From Aplectana chamaeleonis (Eukaryota; Nematoda; Chromadorea; Rhabditida; Cosmocercidae): a DNA stretch of 64,000 nt. Positions 22,035 to 32,239 of the stretch are shown piece after piece. Made by a program: the position numbers and the translations under genes. Position 1 is the first letter of the stretch, and each line of letters opens with the position of its first letter. The notes beneath the pieces are model-generated. The model saw nothing but the letters and a program-made list of their open reading frames with translations, made no database searches and was not told where the DNA came from. The DNA lies in NCBI GenBank assembly GCA_029168955.1, contig JAPDOI010000214.1:1166508-1230507 (forward strand), written 5' to 3'.

Positions 22035-22521
22035 AGGCAGTGTTCACGATGAGAATCGTTTTTCTGCTTTCCCACCTATCTTGAAGACGGTCCCATGCTG
22101 ATTCCAATGATGTTTTTGGAATCGTACAAGACCTTCTAGAAACGAAGTCAAGGTCCCTCAAAGATTGAGCTAAGGAAACATGGTGGGCGAGTTGTCCGAG
22201 GCTTGTAACTTCCGTCTTTTGCAGCCGATGTATGCGAGCTGACCTGAGTAAAGAGACAAGTTGGGAATAAAGGGAAGAACAGGGCTTTTGGTAGGAAACC
22301 ATCGCACATCTCGCAATCTCGAGCATTCATTTGTTCACGTCGGTGGGCGTGGAAAGTGCATCTGGGGTGTGACGAGCTGACGGGTGTCCAACTCTGGGGC
22401 CGTAGGGGACCGTTCCGAGCACATTTTTCTTAGTTTTTTCAACGATAGGGACTGCGCTGGGCCCCGCAGCTGCCGATATCCACCAAAAAATCAGACATGG
22501 TTTTTATCGTGGATACTGCCT
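22035..22521. mobile_element. TTAA-flanked MITE, copy 1
   Basis: The TIRs AGGCAGTGTTCACGATGAGA and the partner ATCGTGGATACTGCCT are flanked by TTAA (22031-22034 and 22522-22525). The right arm at about 32745-32756 has the uninterrupted target with a single TTAA, so insertion and target duplication are seen directly. TTAA duplication is characteristic of piggyBac-type elements. No transposase is present in the 487 bp. Identical insertion in copy 2 at 50284-50770. Confidence 0.88.
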
Positions 22522-22769
22522 TTAACAACATCGATGCCAATGCAAAGCTTCGAGAATACCCCGAGTGTGAAAACTCAGCGCACTCCAACGGAATTTAATC
22601 GTCACTGCTCAATGGCTCCGAACCTAATCCCCTAAACGCAGCGTTCATGATAAAAACCAAAGGTATTGAATGGGCGTGCTGGTTGTTCATCAATTCTGGC
22701 TACTGAAAATGATAGGGGACACTGCAGCATTCTCTAACCCTTATTTATGAGCGCTTAACAGTAATTTAT

Positions 22770-22900
22770 CATTGTATGTACCAATAAAAGAGCCATGAAC
22801 AGCCAGTAAGCCCAATCGCTTGCTCTGCCGTTGGTTTTTCGGCTTTCATAGGCACTTCAAGAAATTTAAAATGGCTGGATTCCTCAACTTCATGGTAGAA
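22770..22900 (-). pseudogene. Gene-family exon remnant (PMKAEK type), copy 1
   Basis: The minus-strand frame reads VPMKAEKPTAEQAIGLTG and then a W...FYWYIQ end. The same exon occurs at 51018-51150 (minus) and, in the inverted right arms, on the plus strand at 32455-32565 and 60970-61080 (PMKAEKLTTEEVIGLTGR). It has the layout of the middle exon of the CAP-like gene (VEDILREAGRVWYFHI), so it may be a paralogue of it. No flanking exon chain could be built. Confidence 0.3.
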
Positions 22901-23130
22901 TATCGATCGTTGGTAGTTTAGTCTGAAGCTATTTGCGTAGATATAAATCACCAAATACCTTTATCCGCAACATTTCGAGTCATAGGACCTTCATCAGGCG
23001 GCTGAAGTTCATAACATTACATCACATCCTATTCAGCAGAGATGAAAAGATGATAAGGATTCATGAACGCACGCGTGGGTGGGCAGTTGAGGTTTTTGTT
23101 ACTTGTGCGACCGGCTTGTCACCCACGTTA

Positions 23131-23409
23131 TGTGCTTCTCTGGGCCAAATTCCGGTCCGCAATTGCGTCTCGATACGTTTTGCGGTCGCACGCGCTTGAG
23201 TCAGTCAAAATTCCAGCGCCAAAGCGGACTCGCTATTTCTTTCTTATACAGTTTTCTTCAATTCTGTTCAGTTTCCAGTTGCTTAAACCCACCTAGAGTC
23301 AACAGGTCGGCGACTGCGGCGCTGGAAATTCTTCTGACTCGGAAGCGCGCAGCCGCAAAGCGTGTTGAGACGCAATTGCGGACCGGAATTTGGCCCAGAG
23401 AAGCACAGT
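23131..23409. mobile_element. Foldback MITE, TGGGCCAAATTCCGG family
   Basis: The ends TGCTTCTCTGGGCCAAATTC and GAATTTGGCCCAGAGAAGCA are inverted and pair for about 80 bp. The centre (TCTTTCTTATACAGTTTTCTTC) is AT-rich. The same element is at about 51380-51656. Relatives with other interiors are at 11948-12118, 27684-27955, 28980-29158 and 52438-52614. Confidence 0.75.
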
Positions 23410-24063
23410 AGATGGCAGATGACCCTTGTTGGTGGAATTGGTTGACGGGTCAAATGGGTAGTCAGTAGTCGATATCATCCTCTAATCACCTTGCAATGTC
23501 CATAATCTGAATGCCTCTCTCATCTCTTCCCGATTGTTCATGGGCGGTGAAAGCCATTCAATCTCCAATGCCTCCCGTATTTTCCGTTTGGCGGTGTCCG
23601 AAATGTTCATCTCGATGATGCCCGTTGTCATGGTAGGCAAACTGTCGTGGTGTCTTGTCAACCTGTGCTTCTTTTTTTACTTTAAAAAATACTTTGGCAG
23701 AAGTCTTCCAGTAGTCGCCTATAGTTACGATTTCTGCAAAGAAACACTCGAACGATTTTTATTTATTTATTATTTATTTATTACGTTCCGTAGAACGCTC
23801 CAATAAACAACTAGCTGACCATTGAAGAAATATATTCCATGCTCAGGAAAACTAAAAAAACAAAAATCAAAAAAATCAACAAAAATCAATAAAACCATCG
23901 GCAACTAGATCAATGCAGACAACGGCAACGGTAGAGAAAAAACTAAGAGGCATCGGAGTTCGAAACACCGGCACATTTTGCAGAAATGGTTGAAAATGCG
24001 TGAGCATATTTTTAAAATTTCGTTTCAAAATGAAAATGCCCGTGGGACTTCATCTCTCTACAG

Positions 24064-24160
24064 GCCAACGAAGCTAAGGTTGCCGTGCCAGCCAGCTATG
24101 GCACATTGGACCTTACCGTAACTTCGGGTCATGGGTTTACTGGCTTCCCACATGGGACCG
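24064..24160 (+). other. Possible orphan exon (unrecognised)
   Basis: A 97-bp segment is bordered by a CTCTCTACAG acceptor and a GTAAGG donor and is open in the frame ANEAKVAVPASYGTLDLTVT, continuing to HGFTGFPHGT. No family was recognised and no partner exon was found nearby. It could be a captured gene fragment carried in the insertion block. Confidence 0.25.
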
Positions 24161-25717
24161 GTAAGGTGGCCAACCAGCCTGCGGCGAGTAAAGAAGCAGT
24201 TTCGCAATATTTTTTTCCGAGAGAAAATACAGTTCAAGCGGGAGCACTCACTCTAAATTCGAAACCAATTCATGAAAATAAGTCGGTATTTATCAGCGGT
24301 TCCCATAAAGCACAAAATGTCCGCAGTATTTGCTAAGAGCTCGGAAAAAACTATCAATATTTCAAAAGATAGCCGGCTGCAACTCCATAGTCATCGCAAG
24401 TCTCATTACACCCTTCACCAATGCGACCATTTTGACGAGAAAAAAACCATCAATCCAGTTGGCGTAGTAGTGCTGGTCAATAACTGAGATAGCATCAAAT
24501 TCTGAATGGAAACGGTCACTGACAATTGAGGAAAAAAAACTGAGTTATCTATACATCCTCAATCTTTAATACATCCAAAAGATTTATCCTTTTTAGCTTT
24601 CTACGGAAACTTTGAGAATCTTTGCATGATATGAATTCAACTGGTAAAGTGTTTAGCCACCGTGCGCTACGGAAAAAGAATGAATTGTACACCAATTTAT
24701 AAGAGTGCCTGTTTAGATTTGGATGGTGAAGCGCGAATCCGCCCCTTCTTCCGTTGCACGGCTTGAACACCCAGTACTTACTAGCTCTGAGTCTTACTTC
24801 CATGCGAATAATGCGGAAGCAGGAGACCAAATCATGCACCACTCTTCTGTACTTCAGGCTTCTCATATTGAGCGCGCGGAGACGATCTCTATAAGAGGGA
24901 AGTTCCTCCAGGGTAGTTTGAATTCAGGAGGCTCGATAAAATACCAATCTTGTGAATGTTTGTCGAACTCTTTCCAACATCCGGGTCTGCTTTTTCATAG
25001 TTGGGTTCCATGCGGGTGACCCGTATTCAAGATGGGGTAAAACATAGGTTTTGTACAACGTGGTTAAAACTGAAGGCTCATTAACTTGAACATTTCTTAA
25101 AATCATAAACAGAGCTCTTGTAGCTTTGTTTACAACACTTTCTACGTGTTTGAATAACTTCAGTGAGTTATCGATCAAAATGCCGAGAACCCTGACACAA
25201 CTTTCCATCTTCAAGCTACAGCCATCCACATTGTATGCCAAGGGCGAAGTAGGACCCAAGTGAAAGAAGACTGTTTTGGACAGGTTGACAGGAATTTCCC
25301 ACTCATAGGACCACTCCAGCATTCTCTGAATTGAGAGGCACAGATAAGCATGAGCTGTATTTTGATCATTCAAATCGTACGCACAGTATATCTTGATGTC
25401 GTCTGCACACATCTTTACTTCGACAGCAGGATTTACTTTGGAGTACCCCAGGAAGGTCAGCTGTGTATGCAAGGAATAGAAGTGGCGAAAGAGCTCCGCC
25501 CTGAGGTACACCGCTTGGACACAAGTGACGGTCAGAATAAGCCTCGCCTACTTTGACCGTCATATGTCTATTGTGCAAGTATGACCTCAACCAGTTCAGT
25601 AGTTGCCCGCGTATTCCTAGAGATTCAAGTTTGTGAAGAAGTTTGGAGTGACTGACCTTGTCGAACGCTTTGGATAAATCGAAAAATATTATATCCACTG
25701 ATTTTCCTTGTTCACAG

Positions 25718-28275
25718 TAGAGTGTTGGAACGAATACTCTTTTTTTGAATATTTCGAATAAACAGAATAATTCGAATATCTCACTTCTTCGAATATTCGG
25801 ATTATTCGAATAAGCGAGATATTTCACTCTCTTTGAATATTTGAATTATTCGGAATAACCCGAATAATCCACTTCTTTGAATATTCGAATATTCCGAATT
25901 ATTCGAATATTCGAATATTATTCGAATAAACGAATATCTTAGGGAACACTATTGCGTACTATCCCATCCAATCCACTCCAGGCAAACTAAGGCACCGACA
26001 ACAGGTTGAGAAGTTGTCATCTCATAAACTGCACCCTCTTGACAACTCAAATCCCGCTCGCATTGTAAGCCTGACAACTGCCCGTTGCCCAGCGACGTCC
26101 GCCTGTTGGTTCTGCCTGTTTGACATTTTGACCTGTCACGCTTTAGCGGCCTATTTAGCAGCGGTTCACATCCAGCAAGACTTTTATGTAGCGGAATTAG
26201 GAACAACTTTGCACCGACCCGGCGTCGCCGGTCGGCGCATCGATACGCATCGCGGTCAGCGCACACCTACACGCGCGTCACGGTCGGCAAACCGGGACAC
26301 GCGTCGCGGTCGACACACCGACACGCAGCGTAGCCGGTAGACCCACGCGTCGCGGCTGGGTCGCCCAACCTCCACCTGAGAGGCCGCCACCGGATGGGCA
26401 GGGCTTCCAGGTGCTGCGCGGGGCCAATGTACTGCATACTTGGGTAATTGAACCGGCTGCACTCTTGTCACTCAAGTTCAGCATACACGCTCGTAAAGTG
26501 GTTGAGATACTAACTACGGAAGTTGAATGGCATGGCTCAGAATACAACGCCTACGCATTCTGAAGCGTCGAAAACGACCACAAGTGACGCTACGCGACTG
26601 AGGAGTCGGCCCCGCCCCTGTATTTGCGTCCTCCCCCAAACAGGAGTGCTGGGCCATTCCCACCATTGTCGATGTGTATGGCTCACTTATTGTACTCATT
26701 GTATCACCCACAAGCGTCGCCGATGGTAGGAATGGCCCAAAACCCCTTTTTTGGAGGAGGACGCAAATACAAGGGCCGGCAGATACGGGGCGGGGCCAAC
26801 TTCTCACACGTGTAGCGTCATTGTGGGTCGTTTTTGACGCTTCAAAATGCGTAAGCGTTGTGTTCTGAGCCATACCATTATATTTCCGTGGTTATCTCCA
26901 CCACGTTTGCAAGCGTGTACTCTGAGTTTTGGCCGAGAAATAGTCGCGAAACAGACGCGAAATGCCTTTTTCCCGAGTAATAGTCGCGAAATAGCCTCCA
27001 AATAATGCTCACTGCGAAATAGTCGCCAAATAATGCTCGCCGTGAAATAGACGCGAAAAGCCCGCTAAATTGCCGCCAAAGTTGTGGTCTGCTTCGGTCT
27101 AGTTTGGTTTCGCTTAGTTGAGTTCAGTTGAGTTATGCGCGGTTTATGCGATGGCGAACTTCCTAATTGCTTTAGCCGTGCCCTCCTCCGGAATCTTCAG
27201 CGACAATTCGTAGTTTGTCTTTGAGACCGACGCCATGTCACTGGGAACTCGCCGTGTAATATTTCGCTTTCAAGCTCCATGAGACGTCTGGGCGACAACA
27301 GGCGTTGAGTGGCTCAGGACCTGGCGCGAAGTTGAGACTACACCCAGCTAGTCGTCCTAGGTGGCTGAAAACCATCGAATTCCACGTCCAGCATTATGGA
27401 AGGAGAGAACTTGGGCTTTTGCGTCAGAATTCAGGTGAAGTTCACTGGGAAAGTAGACAAATAGCATCACCTCGAACCAGTTTCATGAAAATACACATGA
27501 AAATGGCTCACTCTAGCCATCATCGTGAGAAATCTCCAAGTTGCTCAAGTGTTGCTATACTTATGAGCCGCTCGAGATTTAGACTTTTCTCTATAACTAA
27601 AGGTGAAATGGGCATTTCTAGCGTTTTGACAAAATCCTACGAGCGATTTAATATATTGGAAACGTCTGCTATACTGTGCTTATCTGTGTCAAACTCCGGT
27701 CCGCAACTGCGTCTCGACACGCTTTGCGGCCGCGCGCTCGAGTCGGAAGAGTTTCTAGCGCCGCAGCTGCGAATCTGTTGACTCTAGGTGGGTTTTAGAA
27801 ACTGGAAACTAAACAAAATTGAAGATAACTGCATAAAAAAAGCCATATCGTGTCGACTTTGGAGCTGGAAACTCGGTTGACTCGAGCGCGTGCGGCCGCA
27901 ATGCGTTTCGAGACGCAATCTCGGAATGGAAGTTAACCCAGATAAGCACTGTAACTTTATATTTATGAGGTACCGGAGAATTGTGAGAAATTAGTAGTCA
28001 CTACGCTAAGATGTTTGAAATGTAAAATCAGGGCAAAATGGAGTGCGATCTTGTCGAATGTTCAAATTATTCGTGCTGAATATTCGAACAAACCGAATAT
28101 TTCACTTTTTTAAATATTCGAATATTCGAATAAACGAATATTCCACTTCTTTGAATATTCGATTATTCGAATAACCCGAATAATCCACTTCTTTGAATAT
28201 TCAAATATTCGAATTATTCGAATATTCGAATATTCGAATATTAATCGAATAAACGAATATTCGGGCAACACTCTA
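25718..28275. mobile_element. hAT-like element inserted in the reverse transcriptase
   Basis: The ends TAGAGTGTTG and CAACACTCTA are inverted, flanked by perfect 8-bp repeats GTTCACAG (25710-25717 and 28276-28283). Subterminal arrays of GAATATTCGAATA-like words occur on both sides (25745-25945, 28060-28262). Length is 2558 bp, but I recognise no transposase. Nested inside are a GC-rich tandem tract (26200-26360), a 354-bp MITE (26526-26879), AAATAGTCGCG-rich repeats (26930-27060) and a foldback (27684-27955). Confidence 0.82.
26526..26879. mobile_element. 354-bp TIR element nested in the hAT-like element
   Basis: The ends AATGGCATGGCTCAGAATAC and the complement GTTCTGAGCCATACCATT are inverted and pair for about 60 bp through ACGCATT. 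It is internally GC-rich (GGGGCGGGGCC-like words) with frames on both strands that mirror one another. No coding gene. Confidence 0.65.
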
Positions 28276-28513
28276 GTTCACAGCCCCTAGCCAGTCGAAA
28301 AGGGAATCGGAAACTAATGTTGTCGTGGATGCACCTTCGAGAAAGCCGTGTTGTTCCACTGGTAGAATTTCTTGACGCGTAAACCACTCCAAAAGTCTTT
28401 CACAGATGAGTTTCTTAAGAACTTTTCCTGCGCTTGGGCAAATACTTATTGGTCTATTGTCATGTCATGGACACTTTTGTCATGGACACTGCCTTTGATC
28501 GGTTGGCTTCCGC

Positions 28514-31013
28514 GTAACGCGGTCTGGCGGCATCTAGAGAGCAGTCACAGATAATATAGTGGTGCAATTCTGGAAGAAATGTTGAAAAACCAGAAATTGA
28601 TCGGAAATTTTCGAACAAACAAAAAAATGAAAAGGCTCTCCGAACGCGCACGAATTACAAAGAAGATATCGAAGTGACAAGAGTGGAGCTGACTAAATTC
28701 AGGAAAACAATCAAATTTCCAAAAAATCAAAATTTCGCAAAAAAAAATCAAAAAGAAATTGTGCCAACTGGACTTGAGGTAAGTTCTGCTTTCCACCAAT
28801 AGGTGGATAATTCGTGAAGTCATCTATTGGAATGCATTTGTCTCCAAGTGCTTTCTGAAAGAGAAAAAGTTAGAAGCCAAGATTACAGCCTGTAGTGGAT
28901 GGCGTTCATACTTTTGGGTTGCTTTATTAAGCCATTGAGCGCAAACAGCTCGGGGAACGTATTTCATACCATGCACTGTCCTTCTCTGGGCCAGAATTCC
29001 GGTCCGCAATGACTACAGATACGATTATCACGTGTCGTCGTGCGACACGTGATCACCGTGCTGGGAGAAGGGTGAATCGTGCCGGGACCAAGTGGGTGTC
29101 GCATGATGCAATAGCCGTAGTCCGCAAAAGCGGACCGGAATTTGGCCCAGAGAATGACAGCGTGTATGCTCGTAAGTTTGCGCAAACGTACAATAAGGAA
29201 CCCAAGCCGGCTTTGCTCTGCCTGGGCATCTGACTCAGGAGAAAAACGGCTTTGAAGACCAGTTTCGAGCAACTCAAAATAAAATGTAGCGTGAATCATT
29301 TCTGGCGTTATTCAGTCTATAAGCCTAGACAAAGTGTTTCCTATCATACAGTTTCCGAGAAAACCGATACTACTTTCCTTGTTTTTTTTTTCTTTGGAGC
29401 AGGAAGTTGAAATCGAAGGACTCCATCTAGCCAATCATTGCGGCAGAGCGAAACAAACATTGTATCAGTGAAGGATAAAAGTCAAATGTGCATGCTAAGC
29501 TAAATAAACAGTGGCATAATACAGAAAACTGCAGCTAATATAGAATTGCAGGGTCGCTATCAATCATATTCCGCTTTTTGAGGTGTCGATAGAAGTACAC
29601 TAACCCGAAGGTTTGAATCAATAAACATTATTTCTGAATACCAACAGGATCACGGCTCTCCGTTTCATAAATACACCAACACTGACGGGAAACTGCGATT
29701 TTTGGTACGAGTATTCGCCAAAATCTTCAATGGCCTCCCAGTATGTGGTGGAACTATAACTGAAAAAGAACAACACTGAGTATTCTGTTACTTACACAGC
29801 GAAAAATATTTTTGACTACGGTTTATTATGACTGCTGCATTAATCCATGATAAAGATTTTAGGGTCGTTGACGTTACCGTGCTTCTTTCCACATGCATGA
29901 TTTTGTATGGATGGGGTACCCGGAGGGTTTCTGTGAGGTTCCAGTTTGGGATGACTGAAGGACAGTTCAAAGAAGCAAAGCTTTTGGTTTCTAGTCACGA
30001 AATGATAGAGCGACTGAAGTGGATTATGAAGCTCTCCTGGGCATAGCTGAATCACTTACGCCTCCTCTGGCAGCGAAAAGGCCTATGCTACATTTTGCAG
30101 AAGCAGCACCGACCGTACAGCCACTACCGTACATATGTTGCCCTGACAATGGCTCTTCCTTCATCGAAATCCTTCAAATCGAAAACGAATGGATTCTTCT
30201 TCGACTCGGTATCGTTCTGAATCAGCTCTCCAGAGAAAGATTATGTTCTCTCCGACGAAGAGGAATTGGAATCTTTCGTCAATCTTTCGTGAGATTCCAT
30301 CGGATTCAACCCAGAGACTGCAGCTTGTTCGATTCCGGTTCACATTCTGGAGAATAACTTAAGACCTAGCTGAAGATGTAAAAGTTGTAAGCTCGAGAAA
30401 GTCGTTTTCTGTGCCTATTATACCTTCAGAAACGAGAATTAAGCTTCCAAAAATATGTAAACGGACTCAGGATTCATGCCGACGTTATGTAAACGGGCCT
30501 CACGACCGTGTTCAGCGCCCGAAATAACTCCCCTGAACAAAGTTTAGGTGAAATCACATTTTTCGAAATATGGTCAGAGTAACAGACGGTGAGCTTTCCA
30601 CCAACAATTATTGTTGGTCGAGCGTTTACTTCTACGGTGGGTTAACGGTAATTTGATAAAAGATTCGAATTTGACTCCAAATTCCTATGCGGTTGTTAAT
30701 TGCGGTGCTAAATATGAATTCGATGTTCATTTGTCGACTTTCAATTTATTAAGGTAGATTCTGCTCCTGAATGGCATGACACCTGCCGTGGCGTACATTG
30801 AATCCGCAAACTTCGACAAGCGGACACCAGATTCGTTTTCCGCACCCCAATCAACCGTTACATGCAAGTATTGAGAATAATCCAGAAATTTTTTCAAAAC
30901 ACCTCGCCTGGGCACCCTTACCTTTTCTCGAAGTTTGAAAAACGCTTATAACTTCTCGGGACCAATAGGTTCGGGGAGGGATACTATGCAGTTTGACTAA
31001 GAGGCCCAGGAGA
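28514..31013. repeat. Left-arm continuation, copy 1, with degenerate gene remnants
   Basis: This matches 51986-54443. On the minus strand, 29759 downwards (acceptor CTTTTTCAG) reads YSSTTYWEAIEDFGEYS and then VSVGVFMKRR, which looks like an exon of the same family as the GGYWKIW exon. The exon before it ends near 29797 at a GTAAGT donor. Copy 2 has an extra T and a stop in this exon. A serine-rich frame (SSSSERT, copy 2 minus strand 53587-53772) has a stop in copy 1. I take these as decaying exons. A foldback MITE is at 28980-29158. Confidence 0.5.
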
Positions 31014-31015
31014 TA

Positions 31016-31494
31016 CAGTTTACCGCAATGTCAAAAGGACATGGTGCGGTTGCGGTCACACACTAAAACTACGGTGGACGACGCCTAATTTCATTATCGA
31101 TCGACAGCACAGTTGTTTTTTCGGGTGAGTTACCTTTTTTTTCTTGTTTACTTCGGCATTACTTTTGTTTCTGACTCTTATAATATTACAGATAGGGGCT
31201 TTTCTTGGTGTGCGAGAGAATTTCGCCGTTTTTTCGGTTTCAAAACAGAATTTTGAAAAAAAACACTCTGAAGCTTGAACAAACGGCTACTTTCCCTCAC
31301 GCGCTAAGAATAGCCCCTATTCGCAATATTTAAACAGTTAGAAACAAAATTAAAGCCGAAACAAACGAGAAAAGCCGTAACCTACAGAGAAAATTAGCTG
31401 TGCGGTTGATCCATAATAAAATTAGGCGTCTTCCACGGTAGTTTTAGTGCGTGACCGCCACCGCACTATGTCCTTTTAACATTGCGGTAAACTG
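31016..31494. mobile_element. TA-flanked MITE, CAGTTTACCGCAATG family
   Basis: The ends CAGTTTACCGCAATGTCAAA and the complement ending CATTGCGGTAAACTG are inverted, with TA on both sides (31014-31015, 31495-31496). The pairing runs on through GGTGCGGTTGCGGTCAC. A copy lacking its first 16 bases or so is at 59557-60020, and a short 246-bp relative is at 61270-61515. Confidence 0.82.
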
Positions 31495-32239
31495 TACTAA
31501 TCATGTAATTCTTTTCCGCAGATGCGTGAGACGCTCTAAGCTCTTCCCTTGTTAGTCGAGGTTTTTTTTTTCAATCACTGACACAATGTCGGTTTCGTTC
31601 TGCCGCTACGATTGACAAGATGGAATCGATCAGTCCTAACTTCCTCCTCCGAAGAAAAAACAAAGAAGAGGTTATCGATCCTCTTGGAAAACACTCTGTC
31701 GTATGGCTAGAAAACACTTTGTCCAAGTTCACGCTACACTTTATTCGGAGCTGCTCGAAACTGGTCTTCAAAGAAGTTTCTCCCCTTGGGTCAAAAGTCC
31801 AGGGACAGTGATCACGGTTCGCAATGATACTTTTGGTTCCTCATGGTAAATTGGCGCAAACTTGCGGGGCATATGTCATGAAACACGTTCCTCTTAATAA
31901 GGAATACAAAGTGTAAACGCATTCTTCTGCCGACTACAACCTTGGCTTCCAACTTTTTTCTCTATTGAAAGTTTTTAGAGACAAATGTCTTTCAATAGAT
32001 TGACTTCAGGAATGATACACCATTGGTAGAAACAACCCTTCCCCAGTTGGCCAATTTAATGATTTTTTTTTTGAAATTTAATTTTCCTCCCGAACTTATT
32101 CGTTCAACCTTGAATTTTTGAATTTTTCTTCGAAATTCTTCCGCAACTGCCAAACGACTTTGTTTTGAATTTCGTTCGTTCGAAATTTTTTCGGACGATT
32201 TTTCCATTTGTCGTATATTCGAAGAAATTTCGAACAAAA

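Larger units (their letters stand above)
24533..28461 (-). pseudogene. Truncated non-LTR retrotransposon (reverse transcriptase), split by a hAT-like element
   Basis: On the minus strand 28461-28284 encodes RPISICPSAGKVLKKLI and QHGFLEGASTTT, the start of a non-LTR reverse transcriptase. The frame resumes at 25717 with VDIIFFDLSKAFDKVSH, then GVPQGGALSPLLF, and CADDIKIY (the catalytic motif, here with one residue changed around the Asp pair). After that comes KTYVLPHLEYGSPAWNP, typical of Jockey/CR1-like elements, and a C-terminal RSARWLNTLP part to about 24549. There are frame breaks at the join and near 25400. The 5' part (endonuclease) is missing, and the 3' end is at a T-run (A-run on the coding strand) near 24530. 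It is dead. Confidence 0.85.
23739..28513. mobile_element. Compound insertion block present only in copy 1
   Basis: Copy 2 runs straight from the equivalent of 23738 to that of 28514. The inverted right arm (32300-32420) keeps a short spacer in between, with AAGAAACACCCTAAGGATTC and GATTAAAGGCAGTG-like sequence. So this block is an insertion in copy 1, with a separate small deletion in copy 2. It holds an orphan exon (24064-24160), a truncated non-LTR retrotransposon and a hAT-like element within it. Confidence 0.7.

Noticed and set aside
27144..27236. Minus-strand 30-codon frame with PEEGTAKAIRKF, like a serpin hinge
   Set aside because: It lacks the AAAAT stretch, the conserved PF strand and the C-terminal tail, lies inside the hAT-like element, and has no serpin exon nearby. 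The EEGT match is likely chance.
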